Shown here piece by piece: positions 10,626 to 20,894 of a DNA stretch of 64,000 nucleotides. How positions within the stretch are numbered: position 1 is the first letter of the stretch; every line of letters starts with the position of its first letter. Both the position numbers and the translations under genes were made by a program. The notes beneath the pieces are model-generated. The model made no database searches. It had not been told where the DNA came from and worked only from the letters and a program-made list of their open reading frames with translations. The stretch is from Marinifilum breve (GTDB lineage Bacteria > Bacteroidota > Bacteroidia > Bacteroidales > Marinifilaceae). Location: NCBI RefSeq assembly GCF_003202155.1, contig NZ_QFLI01000015.1:46889-110888 (forward strand), given 5' to 3'.

Positions 10626-13553
10626 TTAAAAACCTATTTTCATACCAAAAGTGAAAGTCTTGGTTTTAGGATAAACATCATACATATCCAATCCTAAGTT
10701 CTCATAACCACCATAACTAGACTCAGGATCAATACCTGAATATTTAGTAAGGGTAAACAAGTTGTTTGAACTGATATAAAATCTACAATTGCTCAACCAT
10801 TTGATTTTATCAACGTTTACATTGTATCCAAGTGTTACATTGTCTAAACGTAGGAAAGAACCATCCTCGATATAGTAATCTGAGAATTTAGGTGAATCCG
10901 ATAGAATTGGTGCTAGCTGTATAGCATCTTTCAATGCATTTCTATTAGGTAGCATATTTGGATTTCCAAGAATCATTCTTGTAACATTAAGAACATCACC
11001 TCCAACTACTGCACGTAATGTGAAGTTTAAATCCCAATTTTTATAGGTTAGATTGTTGGTCCAGCTCATTGTAAAGTCTGGTAATGCATTTCCAATTACC
11101 TGACGATCTTCATCCTTTTGATCTTTAGTGATGTTTCCATCTTTATCGTAGAACAACCATTGTCCATTCTGATCAATACCAGCATTCTTCCAACCATAGA
11201 ATGTTCCTAATTCACGTCCTGGTTCAATTAACTGAGTCCATACTCCAACCATACCTCTACCACTAATCCATGAAGTTTTCATATTATCAAGCGAATAAGT
11301 ATCATCAGATAAGGAAACTACCTCTTGCTTGTTTGTAGAAAATGAGTATGTTGATTTCCAAGTAAAATCACGAGTGCGAATAGGATTTGCAGTCAAGTTA
11401 ATCTCTAAACCTTTGTTTGAAATTTCACCAGCATTCGCATAAATTCTATCGTATCTGTTTGGAGGAACAGGAACTGCATACTCAGCCAACAAATCATCAG
11501 TTGTTTTGTCATAAACATCAATCGAACCTGTTAATTTGTTGTTGAATAAGGCGAAGTCTAAACCAAAGTTCCATTCTCTGTTTTCTTCCCATTTCAAATC
11601 TTGATTCGCGTTACTCGATTGCTGAATTACAAGTGTTTCTTCTCCAGTTGTAGGATCTAAGGTTCTTCCTCCAGTGCTTATTCTTGCAATATCGTGGTAG
11701 TTACCAATTTCCTGATTACCTGTAACACCAAAACCAACTCTGAATTTTAATTGATCAATCCAGTTTGCATTATCCATGAATTTCTCACTTGAGATATCCC
11801 AAGCTGTTGAGAATGATGGAAACCATCCCCACTCATTATTATCACCAAATCTTGAAGATCCATCGCGACGAATGGTAGCTGTGAAATAATATTTCGAGTC
11901 ATAGTTATATACAGCTCTACCGATAAAAGAGATCAAACGATTTCTTTCTTTCCATGATTCAATATCCTGTGGAAGTACATCATTTGCGAATCTTAAATTA
12001 TCAGCTCCAACCTTATCAGATAAAAGATCTCTGCCCTGAGCAGCAAAGCTTGTTCTATTATCTTCTTGCCATGAATATCCTCCTAACAAATTCACATTGT
12101 GCTTCTCCTTAAATACCTTGTTGTATTTAAGCGTTGCTTCAAGCATTTTGGTATCGCTGTTATTGTATCCTCTTCTTGCAAAACCACCATCACTTGATGT
12201 GATTTGGTATGAAGGACGGTGGAACCATGTTTCATCATCATCTTTACGATAACTAATATTCACTCCAGCCTCTAATCCATCAATAATTTCAAGATCAGCT
12301 TTTGCATTTGCCAAATATCTTTTTGCATCTCTCTCATTCTGGATCTGGTTGATCAAAGCCAATGGATTTGAATTCTCAAAATCATTTACTTCAAAATAAG
12401 TTCCATCTTCCTTATAAACAGGATAGGTTGGATTTCTTGAAAAAGTCTGAAACAATACAGCTTCACCATTATTTCCACTTGTTTGAACGTAGTTGTTGTT
12501 TTCAAAAGTACCTGACAAGTTCACACTTAATGTCAGTTTGTCATTCAAACCTTTTTGCATGGCATTTAATCTTACAATAGCTCTTTCTCTATCTGTACCT
12601 TTTACCACACCATCAAAATTAGTATAGCCAATACTCGCACGATAAGTATGATCTTCACCACCTCCACTCATGGAAACATTGTGTGATTGAGACATACCTG
12701 TTCTGAATACTTCATCCTGCCAGTCTGTATCAGCACCACCATCATCAAGAGTTAATCCATTTTCTGTAGCATATTGGCGAATTTCTGATGCACTCAGTAA
12801 ATCTAATTCGTTTGCGACAACATCAGAAGAAATGTATCCTGAATATGAGATTTTACCTTTCTGGTTTCTTTTTCCTTGTTTGGTAGTAATAATAATAACA
12901 CCAGTTGCCCCACGTGAACCATAAATGGCAGCAGAAGAAGCATCTTTTAACACGTTGAATGATTCAATATCTTCAACTGCAATGGTCGTAGGATCAACAC
13001 CTGGAACACCATCAACAACATACAATGGAGATGTTCCTGAGAAAAAACCAGCTGTACCACGAATTTGAACATTAAAACCAGCATTTGGATCACCACCCTT
13101 TTTTGTAATATTAACACCAGCAACTTTACCCATGATTCCCTGAACAGGATCTTGTAAAACTCCTTGCTGAAGGTCGTCTGCACCGACATTCATTACTGCA
13201 CCAGTTTTGTCCTTCTTTCTTTGTACACCATAGCCTACTACTACAACCTGTTCCAAATTCATAACATCTGGCTGCAACAATACTTCAACGTTTTCGATTG
13301 TTTGCACCTCAATTTCCTGGTTAATATATCCTACAAAAGAAAATACCAAGATTTGGCCCTGATCGGCTTTTAGAGAAAATACTCCGTCAAAGTCTGTTGC
13401 TGCACCAGTAGTGGTACCCTTAACAACAACGGAAACTCCTGGTAAAGGTTCTCCATTGGAAGCATCCAAAACCTTTCCTTTTATTTCCTGAGTTTGAGCA
13501 AATATTCCAATGGTAAGAAACATTGCCCAAAACAACAATAATAATTTTTTCAT
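10626..13553 (-). CDS. SusC/RagA family TonB-linked outer-membrane receptor
   Basis: 975 residues. The order is signal peptide (AMFLTIGIFAQ), a carboxypeptidase-regulatory-like domain (EIKGKVLDASNGEPLPGVSVVV is its start), a TonB-box-like region (LEQVVVVGYGVQRKKDKTGA), a plug domain with SusC signatures (SPLYVVDGVPG, FNVLKDASSAAIYGSRGATG), and a long beta-barrel ending in the aromatic TFTFGMKIGF expected for BamA-dependent insertion. It imports oligosaccharides captured by the SusD partner, powered by TonB-ExbBD. It is first in the operon with the SusR-like regulator upstream. Length is typical. Confidence 0.95.
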   Translation of the reverse strand: MKKLLLLFWAMFLTIGIFAQTQEIKGKVLDASNGEPLPGVSVVVKGTTTGAATDFDGVFSLKADQGQILVFSFVGYINQEIEVQTIENVEVLLQPDVMNLEQVVVVGYGVQRKKDKTGAVMNVGADDLQQGVLQDPVQGIMGKVAGVNITKKGGDPNAGFNVQIRGTAGFFSGTSPLYVVDGVPGVDPTTIAVEDIESFNVLKDASSAAIYGSRGATGVIIITTKQGKRNQKGKISYSGYISSDVVANELDLLSASEIRQYATENGLTLDDGGADTDWQDEVFRTGMSQSHNVSMSGGGEDHTYRASIGYTNFDGVVKGTDRERAIVRLNAMQKGLNDKLTLSVNLSGTFENNNYVQTSGNNGEAVLFQTFSRNPTYPVYKEDGTYFEVNDFENSNPLALINQIQNERDAKRYLANAKADLEIIDGLEAGVNISYRKDDDETWFHRPSYQITSSDGGFARRGYNNSDTKMLEATLKYNKVFKEKHNVNLLGGYSWQEDNRTSFAAQGRDLLSDKVGADNLRFANDVLPQDIESWKERNRLISFIGRAVYNYDSKYYFTATIRRDGSSRFGDNNEWGWFPSFSTAWDISSEKFMDNANWIDQLKFRVGFGVTGNQEIGNYHDIARISTGGRTLDPTTGEETLVIQQSSNANQDLKWEENREWNFGLDFALFNNKLTGSIDVYDKTTDDLLAEYAVPVPPNRYDRIYANAGEISNKGLEINLTANPIRTRDFTWKSTYSFSTNKQEVVSLSDDTYSLDNMKTSWISGRGMVGVWTQLIEPGRELGTFYGWKNAGIDQNGQWLFYDKDGNITKDQKDEDRQVIGNALPDFTMSWTNNLTYKNWDLNFTLRAVVGGDVLNVTRMILGNPNMLPNRNALKDAIQLAPILSDSPKFSDYYIEDGSFLRLDNVTLGYNVNVDKIKWLSNCRFYISSNNLFTLTKYSGIDPESSYGGYENLGLDMYDVYPKTKTFTFGMKIGF

Positions 13554-13747
13554 AATTCTTTTTAATAGAGTTAGTACTTCAACGCGTCAGCTTCATTCAG
13601 AAGCAAAATTTCATTTATTCAAAACCGACTTCCCAAATCCGGCCGAAATCAAAATCATGCTGCAGACAATGATTTTATAATTTCGCAGATCAAAGAAACC
13701 TAGGGTGCGAATGAAATACTAAATACCTATAAAGAATATAGATAAAA

Positions 13748-13789
13748 AAAGGGCACCTAAACTCTTAATGAGCTGTTTTAATGCCCTTT
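13748..13789 (-). terminator. Intrinsic terminator of the SusR-like regulator gene
   Basis: Arms AAAGGGCA and TGCCCTTT (13748-13755 and 13782-13789) enclose a 26-nt loop and are followed by a run of T on the minus strand (A-run at 13744-13750). It sits about 50 bp after the regulator stop and separates the regulator from the susC transcription unit. Confidence 0.75.
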
Positions 13790-13842
13790 AACATTTTACG
13801 CTAAAATGGAAAATATAGACAGGATATTGATGAAAAAGATGT

Positions 13843-15456
13843 CTAAACAGACTTTATTTCCATTATTTTGTTATCAAATTCATCGTTCGGTACAATTGAT
13901 CGATTCTTGATTTTAGTTTTGTAGGTATAAATTGTATTGACAGAAAAGTTGAGAATACTTGCTATTTTTTCGTTATCATTTACTCCTAGTCTGATCAAAG
14001 CAAAAATTCTCAAATCAGTATTCAAACTATTCGAATCCTTTAAGCAAACCTTATCCTCATCTTTGAACAGCATATTGAATCGATTTACAAAATCAGGAAA
14101 CAGCTTTAGGAATATTCTATCAAAATCTTCGAATAAATTCTGACGCTCTTTCTTGGAATTATAATTTTTCAATTCCATTTCAATGGCATCATACTGCTTT
14201 GTTAGAAGTTGTCGGGATATGGCCTTTTTAAATGCCTCAAGTTTCTCGATAAACTGGGAACTAAAGTTAAAATAGTATCCCACATACTCTTCTTTTATTC
14301 GACTTACCTCGCGAAGCATATCATTAACTTCCTGTAGATTCTTATTTGCTATTAAAGCCTCTTTTCGGGCTTTTTTAATTTCTCTTAATTGTCTGAAAAC
14401 AATAGCACCGAATAAAATAATAAGTACTGCAAAGCCCAGTACCACTATCGAAACATAAAACATGAAATCTTTTTGCTTTTCTACTTTACTGAGCATAGCT
14501 GCTTCAATATCAGGCTTTATGTAAGAAATCTCAAGCCTTCTGGCATTACTGCCAAAGAAGTTGGCATCATTCTGAGCATGTTCAATAAATTGATAGGCCC
14601 TCTCAACACTACCATCGTAATACAATAACTCGGCAAGCACCTTTGCTGCAACGGTTTCTGTAGTTGCGGATTTGATATCGTTTATGGTTGCTTTCAACAA
14701 ATAATATTGCGCTTTCTCATTTTCAAAAAATCTTGAGTAAGCAATTCCTAATCCACAATTGCATATTGCCTGCTCATGATCATTCAAATCATGTTCATTT
14801 ACCAATTGGGTATAGTAAGAAATCGCCTCATTATTCTTGTCTGAAATTAAACTGCTCAATGCCTTTGCCAATAAGTAATCAAATGAACTTGGATCTCCTT
14901 CTTGAAAAATTTTCTCACAATATTGGTGTCCTAATTCTCTGTATTTTGGTTGATAATATCCCCAGCGAGAATTTGATAAGTCATAATAAGACCTGTACGC
15001 GACAGAATAATATCTAATTCTATCTTCTCCTTCAAGAAATTTGTAATTAATTGTTTCCAGGGTATCAATTGTCTCTTTAAACAAGCCTTTAAGTAATAAT
15101 ATTAATGAAAGGTTACTTTTTGCCTCTGCTATTTTAGGTTTACTCTTTAATTTATAGGCTAGTTTGATTGATCTTGTCGCATAATAAAATGCTGAATCGT
15201 ATACAAATGACTCATATTCTTTTGTTAGTATATTAGCCAGACGATATTCCTCATTATAATTTTTCTCTTCCTCGTATTTTTTTAATGAATCGGTAAAAAT
15301 GGCTAGTCTGATTTTCCTTGCATCAATTATACTGTCTCTTAATTCAAGATAATGCTCAGCTTCAACAAACAGGTTTTCCAAAGAGTCTCTTTGTGCTGAT
15401 GAATCATGAACAATTAATAATTGAATTAGGATTGAAAGAATAAAGAATCTTCGCAT
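13843..15456 (-). CDS. SusR-like transmembrane transcriptional regulator (TPR sensor, TM, HTH)
   Basis: 537 residues: signal peptide (to about residue 22), an alpha-helical TPR-like periplasmic sensor (about 30-320), one transmembrane helix (331-355), a coiled-coil stretch (356-400), and a cytoplasmic C-terminus with a LuxR-like helix-turn-helix (DNEKIASILNFSVNTIYTYK, about residues 492-511). This is the layout of SusR, which senses maltose/maltooligosaccharides and switches on the sus operon. Its place directly upstream of the susC-susD-GH97 operon, in the same orientation, makes it the probable regulator of that locus. It is not a hybrid two-component or ECF/anti-sigma regulator. Confidence 0.85.
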   Translation of the reverse strand: MRRFFILSILIQLLIVHDSSAQRDSLENLFVEAEHYLELRDSIIDARKIRLAIFTDSLKKYEEEKNYNEEYRLANILTKEYESFVYDSAFYYATRSIKLAYKLKSKPKIAEAKSNLSLILLLKGLFKETIDTLETINYKFLEGEDRIRYYSVAYRSYYDLSNSRWGYYQPKYRELGHQYCEKIFQEGDPSSFDYLLAKALSSLISDKNNEAISYYTQLVNEHDLNDHEQAICNCGLGIAYSRFFENEKAQYYLLKATINDIKSATTETVAAKVLAELLYYDGSVERAYQFIEHAQNDANFFGSNARRLEISYIKPDIEAAMLSKVEKQKDFMFYVSIVVLGFAVLIILFGAIVFRQLREIKKARKEALIANKNLQEVNDMLREVSRIKEEYVGYYFNFSSQFIEKLEAFKKAISRQLLTKQYDAIEMELKNYNSKKERQNLFEDFDRIFLKLFPDFVNRFNMLFKDEDKVCLKDSNSLNTDLRIFALIRLGVNDNEKIASILNFSVNTIYTYKTKIKNRSIVPNDEFDNKIMEIKSV

Positions 15457-15619
15457 TCTTGATTAAAAATTGGTTTACAAAAGAACAAGTAAAAATAAAA
15501 TAAATATTTACTCCACAGAGAATAAACATCCATTTTGGTTCATAAATACAAATTTAATGTACAAAAGGCACAATTTGCTTTACAAATCGTGCCTTAGCTC
15601 TATAAATACGTTTAGTTAT

Positions 15620-16561
15620 TCACTCTATTGAAATTGTCCCCTTTGGTTTTAACTGCACAAGCTTTCCTTTTATAATCAGCCATAACATTAGGTTTGAATT
15701 ATTTGTTAAAACCTTTTCTCCTGAAATAGCTTTAACTGCATTTAAATACTCAATAAATTCTCCCGCACTAACAGACCAAATATTCTTAATAGAACTTAAC
15801 CTTTGGCAAATATTATCAAAGTATTTCCAGTTGTTATTTTCTTGATTTCTATCGAATTCCCAACTGTGTCCCCAAATATGAAACAATATTGGTTTCTCCA
15901 CTGATTTAGAAACAAATTCCGTTAATAGACTTGTGACCTGTGTATGATGACAAGTCGGATTCCAAATAAAAAAATCATCAGGCAAGTTAAAGGTTTTTGT
16001 ATCATTCACAGTTCTAGCATTCGTAATTCCAGTTGATTTCAAAATTTCAACTATTTGTTTATTAAACTCACCAAAAGGATATGCAAAACTTGTTATAGGA
16101 TTTTCACTTAATGCGGACAATTCTTCAATATTGACTCTGATTTCTTCTTTTATTTCCTCTTCTGTTAATTCTGGTAAATGAGGATGTGTTCTAGTGTGAG
16201 CAGCAATTTCATGTTCTTTATATATCCTCTTTACTTGAGCTTTGTTTAAATACTTACCTGTCTTATCTGCTAAAGACTTTAACCACAATGCATCATCACC
16301 AAAGTATGCTGAATTTAAATTAAAGCTTCCTTTTAACTTGTATTTATTGAGAATAGAAACCATTATTGAATCCTGTAACAAACCATCGTCATAACTCAGA
16401 ATCAAGGCTTTCATTTTACCATTGGGAAAGGCAAACATTCTCTCTTGATATATTCTTTCTCCCATGGATTCTTGAGCACGAAGATCTGTTCCTACAAGAA
16501 ATAAAAGCATTACTTGAATTAGGATTGTTTTAATTGGAAATATTCTCACTCTATATTTCAT
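15620..16561 (-). CDS. Secreted polysaccharide deacetylase (NodB/CE4 family)
   Basis: 313 residues with an N-terminal hydrophobic signal segment (TILIQVMLLFLVG). NodB-fold motifs are visible: SYDDG (motif 1, general-base and metal-binding Asp) and HTRTHPHL (motif 2, HxxxH metal site), then SFAYPFGE (motif 3) and a late HIWGHSWEF that may supply the motif-5 His. The family removes acetyl groups from chitin oligomers, peptidoglycan or xylan, and the substrate here is unknown. The start codon overlaps the stop of the upstream esterase by 4 bp (ATGA), so the two are translationally coupled. The last 40 residues lie outside the core fold. Confidence 0.85.
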   Translation of the reverse strand: MKYRVRIFPIKTILIQVMLLFLVGTDLRAQESMGERIYQERMFAFPNGKMKALILSYDDGLLQDSIMVSILNKYKLKGSFNLNSAYFGDDALWLKSLADKTGKYLNKAQVKRIYKEHEIAAHTRTHPHLPELTEEEIKEEIRVNIEELSALSENPITSFAYPFGEFNKQIVEILKSTGITNARTVNDTKTFNLPDDFFIWNPTCHHTQVTSLLTEFVSKSVEKPILFHIWGHSWEFDRNQENNNWKYFDNICQRLSSIKNIWSVSAGEFIEYLNAVKAISGEKVLTNNSNLMLWLIIKGKLVQLKPKGTISIE

Positions 16562-17661
16562 TCATTCTCATATTTAAAACCAGCCGCTACAGTTGGAAGT
16601 ACTTTATGATACATCTGATAAACAAACATACTACCATGATCTCCCTGATTGAGTTCAAAGCTATGTGAAATTTTATTATCCCTTAATAAATTTGCATAAA
16701 AAACAGAACCATCAACAATCCATTTAAATACGTCATTGTAACCGCAATCAATACTTAAAAGTTTCAATTTATTTAGATTGTTCTTATAACTAGTCAATTC
16801 CTCTTCAAGTCCTCCGAAACCTCTTTCCCACTTTTCCCATTTATCTTTCTCCACAATAGTATCACCATTTACAATACTTACAGGATAATCGAAATAAGGA
16901 GCCTTTTTTGTATTGGGAGCAAACGCCATCCCATATGCCAATGTGAATTCAATGTTCCAATCTTTAATTTCTCCAACATACTTCAAATATTCTTTGTGGG
17001 CCTCTTCTGTTGATAATTTATCCAACTTAGTAATAAGCGATAATATTGGATCAATGGTTCCACCATCTCTAAAAATCTGACAATTGGCTAAGCCTTCTTC
17101 ATCAAATAATCCTGGACTCATTGCATAAGCCAAAGCATAAATATCTGGATGAAGCATTGCTAAATTTAATACTCCAAATCCTCCCATCGACATTCCTACG
17201 ATAGCCCTGGACTCTGAATCAGATATAGTTCTATAATGAGTATCCACAAAATTAGTAACATCCTTTACTACAAAATCTTCCCAGTTTCCTGTCACAGGTG
17301 AATTCACATAAAAGCTACCTCTAAAACTGTAATCACCACTAATTTGAATAAAGATCATTTCAGGAATCTGATTTTTCTTAATTAAAGAATCAACTAAAGT
17401 TGCAACATATGCACTTTCATCTATTCTTCCTCCATATCCTTCAAGGAAATACACTACCGGGTAATTCTTCTTGGAACTGAAATATGAAGGCGGCAAATAC
17501 ACTCCAACCTGTTTATCTGGCACATAACCAAGTGCATTTTTTTTTAAGGAAGCAGCTGCAATGTTTTCTACCAACCATTTACCATTTAAATTCTCCTGTG
17601 CATTTGCAGTAAATGCAATTAAACTGATTATAAGCAAAAGTAATCTCATTTTTATATTCAT
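16558..17661 (-). CDS. Secreted alpha/beta-hydrolase esterase (CE1/esterase D-like)
   Basis: 367 residues with a Sec signal peptide ending FTANAQ; ATG at 17649 (MRLLLLI) is an equally good start. The esterase-D fold is shown by VYLPPSYFSSKKNYPVVYFL near the N-terminus, the nucleophile elbow GMSMGGFG (Ser) and a C-terminal catalytic His in NQGDHGSMF. Relatives include feruloyl and acetyl-xylan esterases and S-formylglutathione hydrolases. It overlaps the downstream polysaccharide deacetylase by 4 bp, so a deacylation pair acting on an acylated polysaccharide is plausible. That pairing is inference. Confidence 0.83.
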   Translation of the reverse strand: MNIKMRLLLLIISLIAFTANAQENLNGKWLVENIAAASLKKNALGYVPDKQVGVYLPPSYFSSKKNYPVVYFLEGYGGRIDESAYVATLVDSLIKKNQIPEMIFIQISGDYSFRGSFYVNSPVTGNWEDFVVKDVTNFVDTHYRTISDSESRAIVGMSMGGFGVLNLAMLHPDIYALAYAMSPGLFDEEGLANCQIFRDGGTIDPILSLITKLDKLSTEEAHKEYLKYVGEIKDWNIEFTLAYGMAFAPNTKKAPYFDYPVSIVNGDTIVEKDKWEKWERGFGGLEEELTSYKNNLNKLKLLSIDCGYNDVFKWIVDGSVFYANLLRDNKISHSFELNQGDHGSMFVYQMYHKVLPTVAAGFKYENE

Positions 17662-17834
17662 TAATTAAACATTATTTTGAATTGTCTAATTAAGAACAAT
17701 GCTTATTCAATAAATAAATTCCTAGATCTAATATAAACTACCCCACACTCACCACAAACTTTCACATCTGATTTACTGACAATTACCAACCAACAACTAT
17801 AACCAAAATATAGATACGATTAGGATTAATAAGA

Positions 17835-17859
17835 AAAAACCCCATCAAATCGATGGGGT
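17835..17859 (-). terminator. Intrinsic terminator of the tldD-pmbA operon
   Basis: Perfect 8-bp stem ACCCCATC/GATGGGGT (17839-17846 and 17852-17859) with a 5-nt loop and a run of T on the minus strand, 28 bp after the stop codon at 17887. Confidence 0.9.
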
Positions 17860-17886
17860 CATTATTTATTATCCGTAGCTGAGAAT

Positions 17887-19203
17887 CTATAATCCACTAA
17901 AATCAATTCCCTCAAATAGCATACTTGGTGTTTGCCATGAACGATCGGTTAATGGATCATTTCCTAATGCGATAAGTTGATTCCAAATAACCTTGTGATT
18001 TCCGGAAACATTCATCCCTACTATTGGATGAAGAACTTCTCCATTCTTTACGTAAAAGCCTTCTACACCAACAGAAAAGTCACCAGTAGCAGGATTAGAG
18101 TTTCCTCCATTGAAACCTGTAACCAAAATACCTTCCTTCATATCCCTTGTTAATCCATTAATATCTTTCGATCCTTTGCCGAAGATCAAGTTTGAAGGAG
18201 AACTTGTTGTTGGTTGCATATCCAACTTTTTGCCGTAGTAATCACCAATGTAATAAGAACGTAAAACACCATTCTCTATCACTGTCATTTTGCGAGCAGC
18301 TAATCCGTCTCTGTCATATAAACGAGAGTTACGTCCTGATTCAATAAATGGATTATCAGTAATACTCAACAAATCGGAAGCAATTTTATGACCAATCTTA
18401 CCATCTAAAAATGATCTTTTTTGCTGAATATTACGACCATACAATGGCTGCATAAGAGATCCAAATACACGCCCAACAGATCTGTTCTCTATCAACATCT
18501 CCATTTTTCCTGATTTTATGGTCTTTGCTCCAATTTTTTGAAGGGCTCTCTCTACAGCATATTTACCAACTCCTTCTCCAGATAATTGATTCCAAAATCT
18601 GGCTGAATTATAATGATAATCACTTGGGCGACTATCGCCTCCATTTATAGATGCACTTCCACTAACTGAGTAAGAAGTTGATTCTTTATACCCCTCAACA
18701 CCATTACTTAAAACCATATAGCTTCGATACATACCATCTCCATAGGATCCGGAAACAGAAATAATTCTATCGTCCATATCTAATGTTTCGGCCTCAACTG
18801 CCATGGCTAAGTCAATCTTCTGACGAGGATCAATAGAATCGTAATTCGAATCAAACAACTTAAGATCCTTCTCTTCACCATCATAACACAAGTGACGATC
18901 TGGTAATGAACGATATTTATCCTCAGCCAAGTAATTTGTCCCAAGTATCGCTTCATTTATAAATTTCTCTAATTCACTTTTCTTTAATCGATTGGTAGAA
19001 TGAGTTGAGTATTTTCCATTCACATAGAGCTTTATACTTAATCCACTTTCGATAGATTCCTGTATTTTTTCTATTTTTTGCTTTCTAACTTCAACTTCTG
19101 ATTCTTTGGAATCATAAACTGAAACTGAAACTTCTTTAGCTCCATTTTTGCTTGCATATTCGGAAGCCCACTGAGCCAATTCCATTTTTTTATTGTCTTT
19201 CAT
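17887..19203 (-). CDS. pmbA: TldE/PmbA family protein, partner of TldD
   Basis: 438 residues, no signal peptide. The U62/TldD-PmbA fold is recognisable by SVSVYDSKESEVEVRKQK at the N-terminus, ENRSVGRVFGSLMQPLYGRN centrally and SNLIFGKGSKDINGL with GDFSVGVEGFYVKNGEV near the end. It lacks the HExxxH zinc motif of TldD, as expected for the non-catalytic TldE subunit. TldD-TldE heterodimers degrade unfolded peptides and mature some modified peptides. It is 45 bp downstream of tldD, in one operon. The partner has a Tat-type leader and this protein has none, so it is unclear where a complex would form. Confidence 0.88.
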   Translation of the reverse strand: MKDNKKMELAQWASEYASKNGAKEVSVSVYDSKESEVEVRKQKIEKIQESIESGLSIKLYVNGKYSTHSTNRLKKSELEKFINEAILGTNYLAEDKYRSLPDRHLCYDGEEKDLKLFDSNYDSIDPRQKIDLAMAVEAETLDMDDRIISVSGSYGDGMYRSYMVLSNGVEGYKESTSYSVSGSASINGGDSRPSDYHYNSARFWNQLSGEGVGKYAVERALQKIGAKTIKSGKMEMLIENRSVGRVFGSLMQPLYGRNIQQKRSFLDGKIGHKIASDLLSITDNPFIESGRNSRLYDRDGLAARKMTVIENGVLRSYYIGDYYGKKLDMQPTTSSPSNLIFGKGSKDINGLTRDMKEGILVTGFNGGNSNPATGDFSVGVEGFYVKNGEVLHPIVGMNVSGNHKVIWNQLIALGNDPLTDRSWQTPSMLFEGIDFSGL

Positions 19204-19248
19204 TTAAATTGCTTTTTAATTTGATAAAATGTAAACTAAGAATGCGCA

Positions 19249-20784
19249 TTACGCATTAACTCCACCAACTGTAAGTTGATTTACCTTGACAGTTGGTAAG
19301 CCCATTGACACTGGAACTCCTTGTCCACCTTTACCACAAGTCCCTGTACCACAATCAATCTTCAAATCATTTCCTACCATTGAAATTTGACTAAGTGCTT
19401 CCGGTCCATTACCAATTAAATTGACATCCTTAATTGGTTTAGTTAGTTTACCATTTTCAATTAAATAGCCCGATTTTACGTAGAAAGTAAAGTCACCTGC
19501 TCCAATTTGCACCTGACCATTTGTGAATGTATCTACATAAATTCCATCCTTAACACTAGAGATGATATCATCCTTAGAGTGAGGACCATTCTCCATATAT
19601 GTATTTCTCATACGAGGAAGTGGAGCATAACGGAAAGACTGACGTCGTCCATTACCTGTTGGATCCACATTATAATGTTTGGCACTAATTCTATCGTGCA
19701 GATAGCTTGTTAGTACTCCATTTTCAACCATTTTTGTTTTTTGGGTTAGAATTCCCTCATCGTCAATATTCAGAGTTCCTCTATAATTTGGATTTGTTCC
19801 GTCGTCAATTATCGTTACGAAATCTTCACCAACCTTCTTACCCATTTTATCGCTAAAAATTGAGGTTTCTTTTCTATTGAAATCAGCTTCGAATGCGTGT
19901 CCCATAGCTTCATGTAAAAGAATACCTGATCCGCCAGAAGCCAAAACCACTTCCATTTGTCCGGCTTTTGGTTTTACAGCTTCAAATTGTTTATTGGCAC
20001 CTTCGATTACTTCTGTTGCAATTCCATCCAACAAATCCTCAGTTAAATATTCATAACCTATTCTCATGGAACGGGAAGCATAGAAATCTTCACGCTGATC
20101 TCCTTTTTCCATAACACATACGGCAATAAAACTTACCATAGGTCTATAGTCATAGCTAATTACACCTTCTGAGTTTGCAAATAGAATGTATGACGAATTA
20201 TCATCTAAATAGATCTGAACTTTAGCAACCTTATCATCCAAACTAAAGATCTTATCATTCAGCTTTTGCAGATATGGGATTTTTTGTTTGATTGAAACAT
20301 CTTCCCAAGAAGTACCTACCTTGCAGAATTCCGGATGAACTCTTTCATTCAGATTAATAGAAGGAAAATCTTTACTTTCGTTTGCAATGCTGGCTGCAGT
20401 TTTAGCTACTTTTTTCATGGCTTCCAAAGAAACCTCCTCAGAAAAAGCATAACCTGTCTGGTCACCTTTCAGAACACGAACACCTACACCATAATCAATG
20501 TTAGAACCAGCACGATTCACATCATTATCCTGAAGTCCTACATAGTTTGAAAGAGAATGTTCGAAGTACAAGTCGCAATAATCCCCACCTCTGGACAAAG
20601 CTTCAGCCATTACCTTTTGAAGTGTTTCTTTATCCACATTAAAGTGAGCAAGATATTCATCCAAACCTGATTGTTCGGTTAGAGGGCTACATCCCATACT
20701 TAAAAATGAGGGTAAAATTGCCATTCCTGCAAGAGAGACCGATCCTGTTCGGATAAACTCCCTTCTTGAAAATTCATTCTTCAT
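19249..20784 (-). CDS. tldD: TldD family metalloprotease with Tat-type leader
   Basis: 511 residues. The zinc motif HEAMGH (HExxxH) is at residues 291-296, and GTGTCGKGGQG near the C-terminus holds the conserved metal-binding Cys. The first 35 residues include SRREFIRTG (twin-arginine motif, RR at 7-8), a hydrophobic stretch and a Cys at 32 preceded by LSMG. This matches a Tat signal, possibly lipidated, whereas classical TldD is cytosolic. It is the first gene of the tldD-pmbA operon. In the family the TldD-TldE complex cleaves unstructured peptides. Export is inferred from the leader only. Confidence 0.9.
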   Translation of the reverse strand: MKNEFSRREFIRTGSVSLAGMAILPSFLSMGCSPLTEQSGLDEYLAHFNVDKETLQKVMAEALSRGGDYCDLYFEHSLSNYVGLQDNDVNRAGSNIDYGVGVRVLKGDQTGYAFSEEVSLEAMKKVAKTAASIANESKDFPSINLNERVHPEFCKVGTSWEDVSIKQKIPYLQKLNDKIFSLDDKVAKVQIYLDDNSSYILFANSEGVISYDYRPMVSFIAVCVMEKGDQREDFYASRSMRIGYEYLTEDLLDGIATEVIEGANKQFEAVKPKAGQMEVVLASGGSGILLHEAMGHAFEADFNRKETSIFSDKMGKKVGEDFVTIIDDGTNPNYRGTLNIDDEGILTQKTKMVENGVLTSYLHDRISAKHYNVDPTGNGRRQSFRYAPLPRMRNTYMENGPHSKDDIISSVKDGIYVDTFTNGQVQIGAGDFTFYVKSGYLIENGKLTKPIKDVNLIGNGPEALSQISMVGNDLKIDCGTGTCGKGGQGVPVSMGLPTVKVNQLTVGGVNA

Positions 20785-20894
20785 ATAACTGTTTTTTTAG
20801 GGTTTGGGTTTTCTTTGATTTTTCTGGCAGACAAAAGTTAACACTTTTTCTTGTCATAATAAAATCAAAATCAAAATACCTTTGCAGGAGCATT

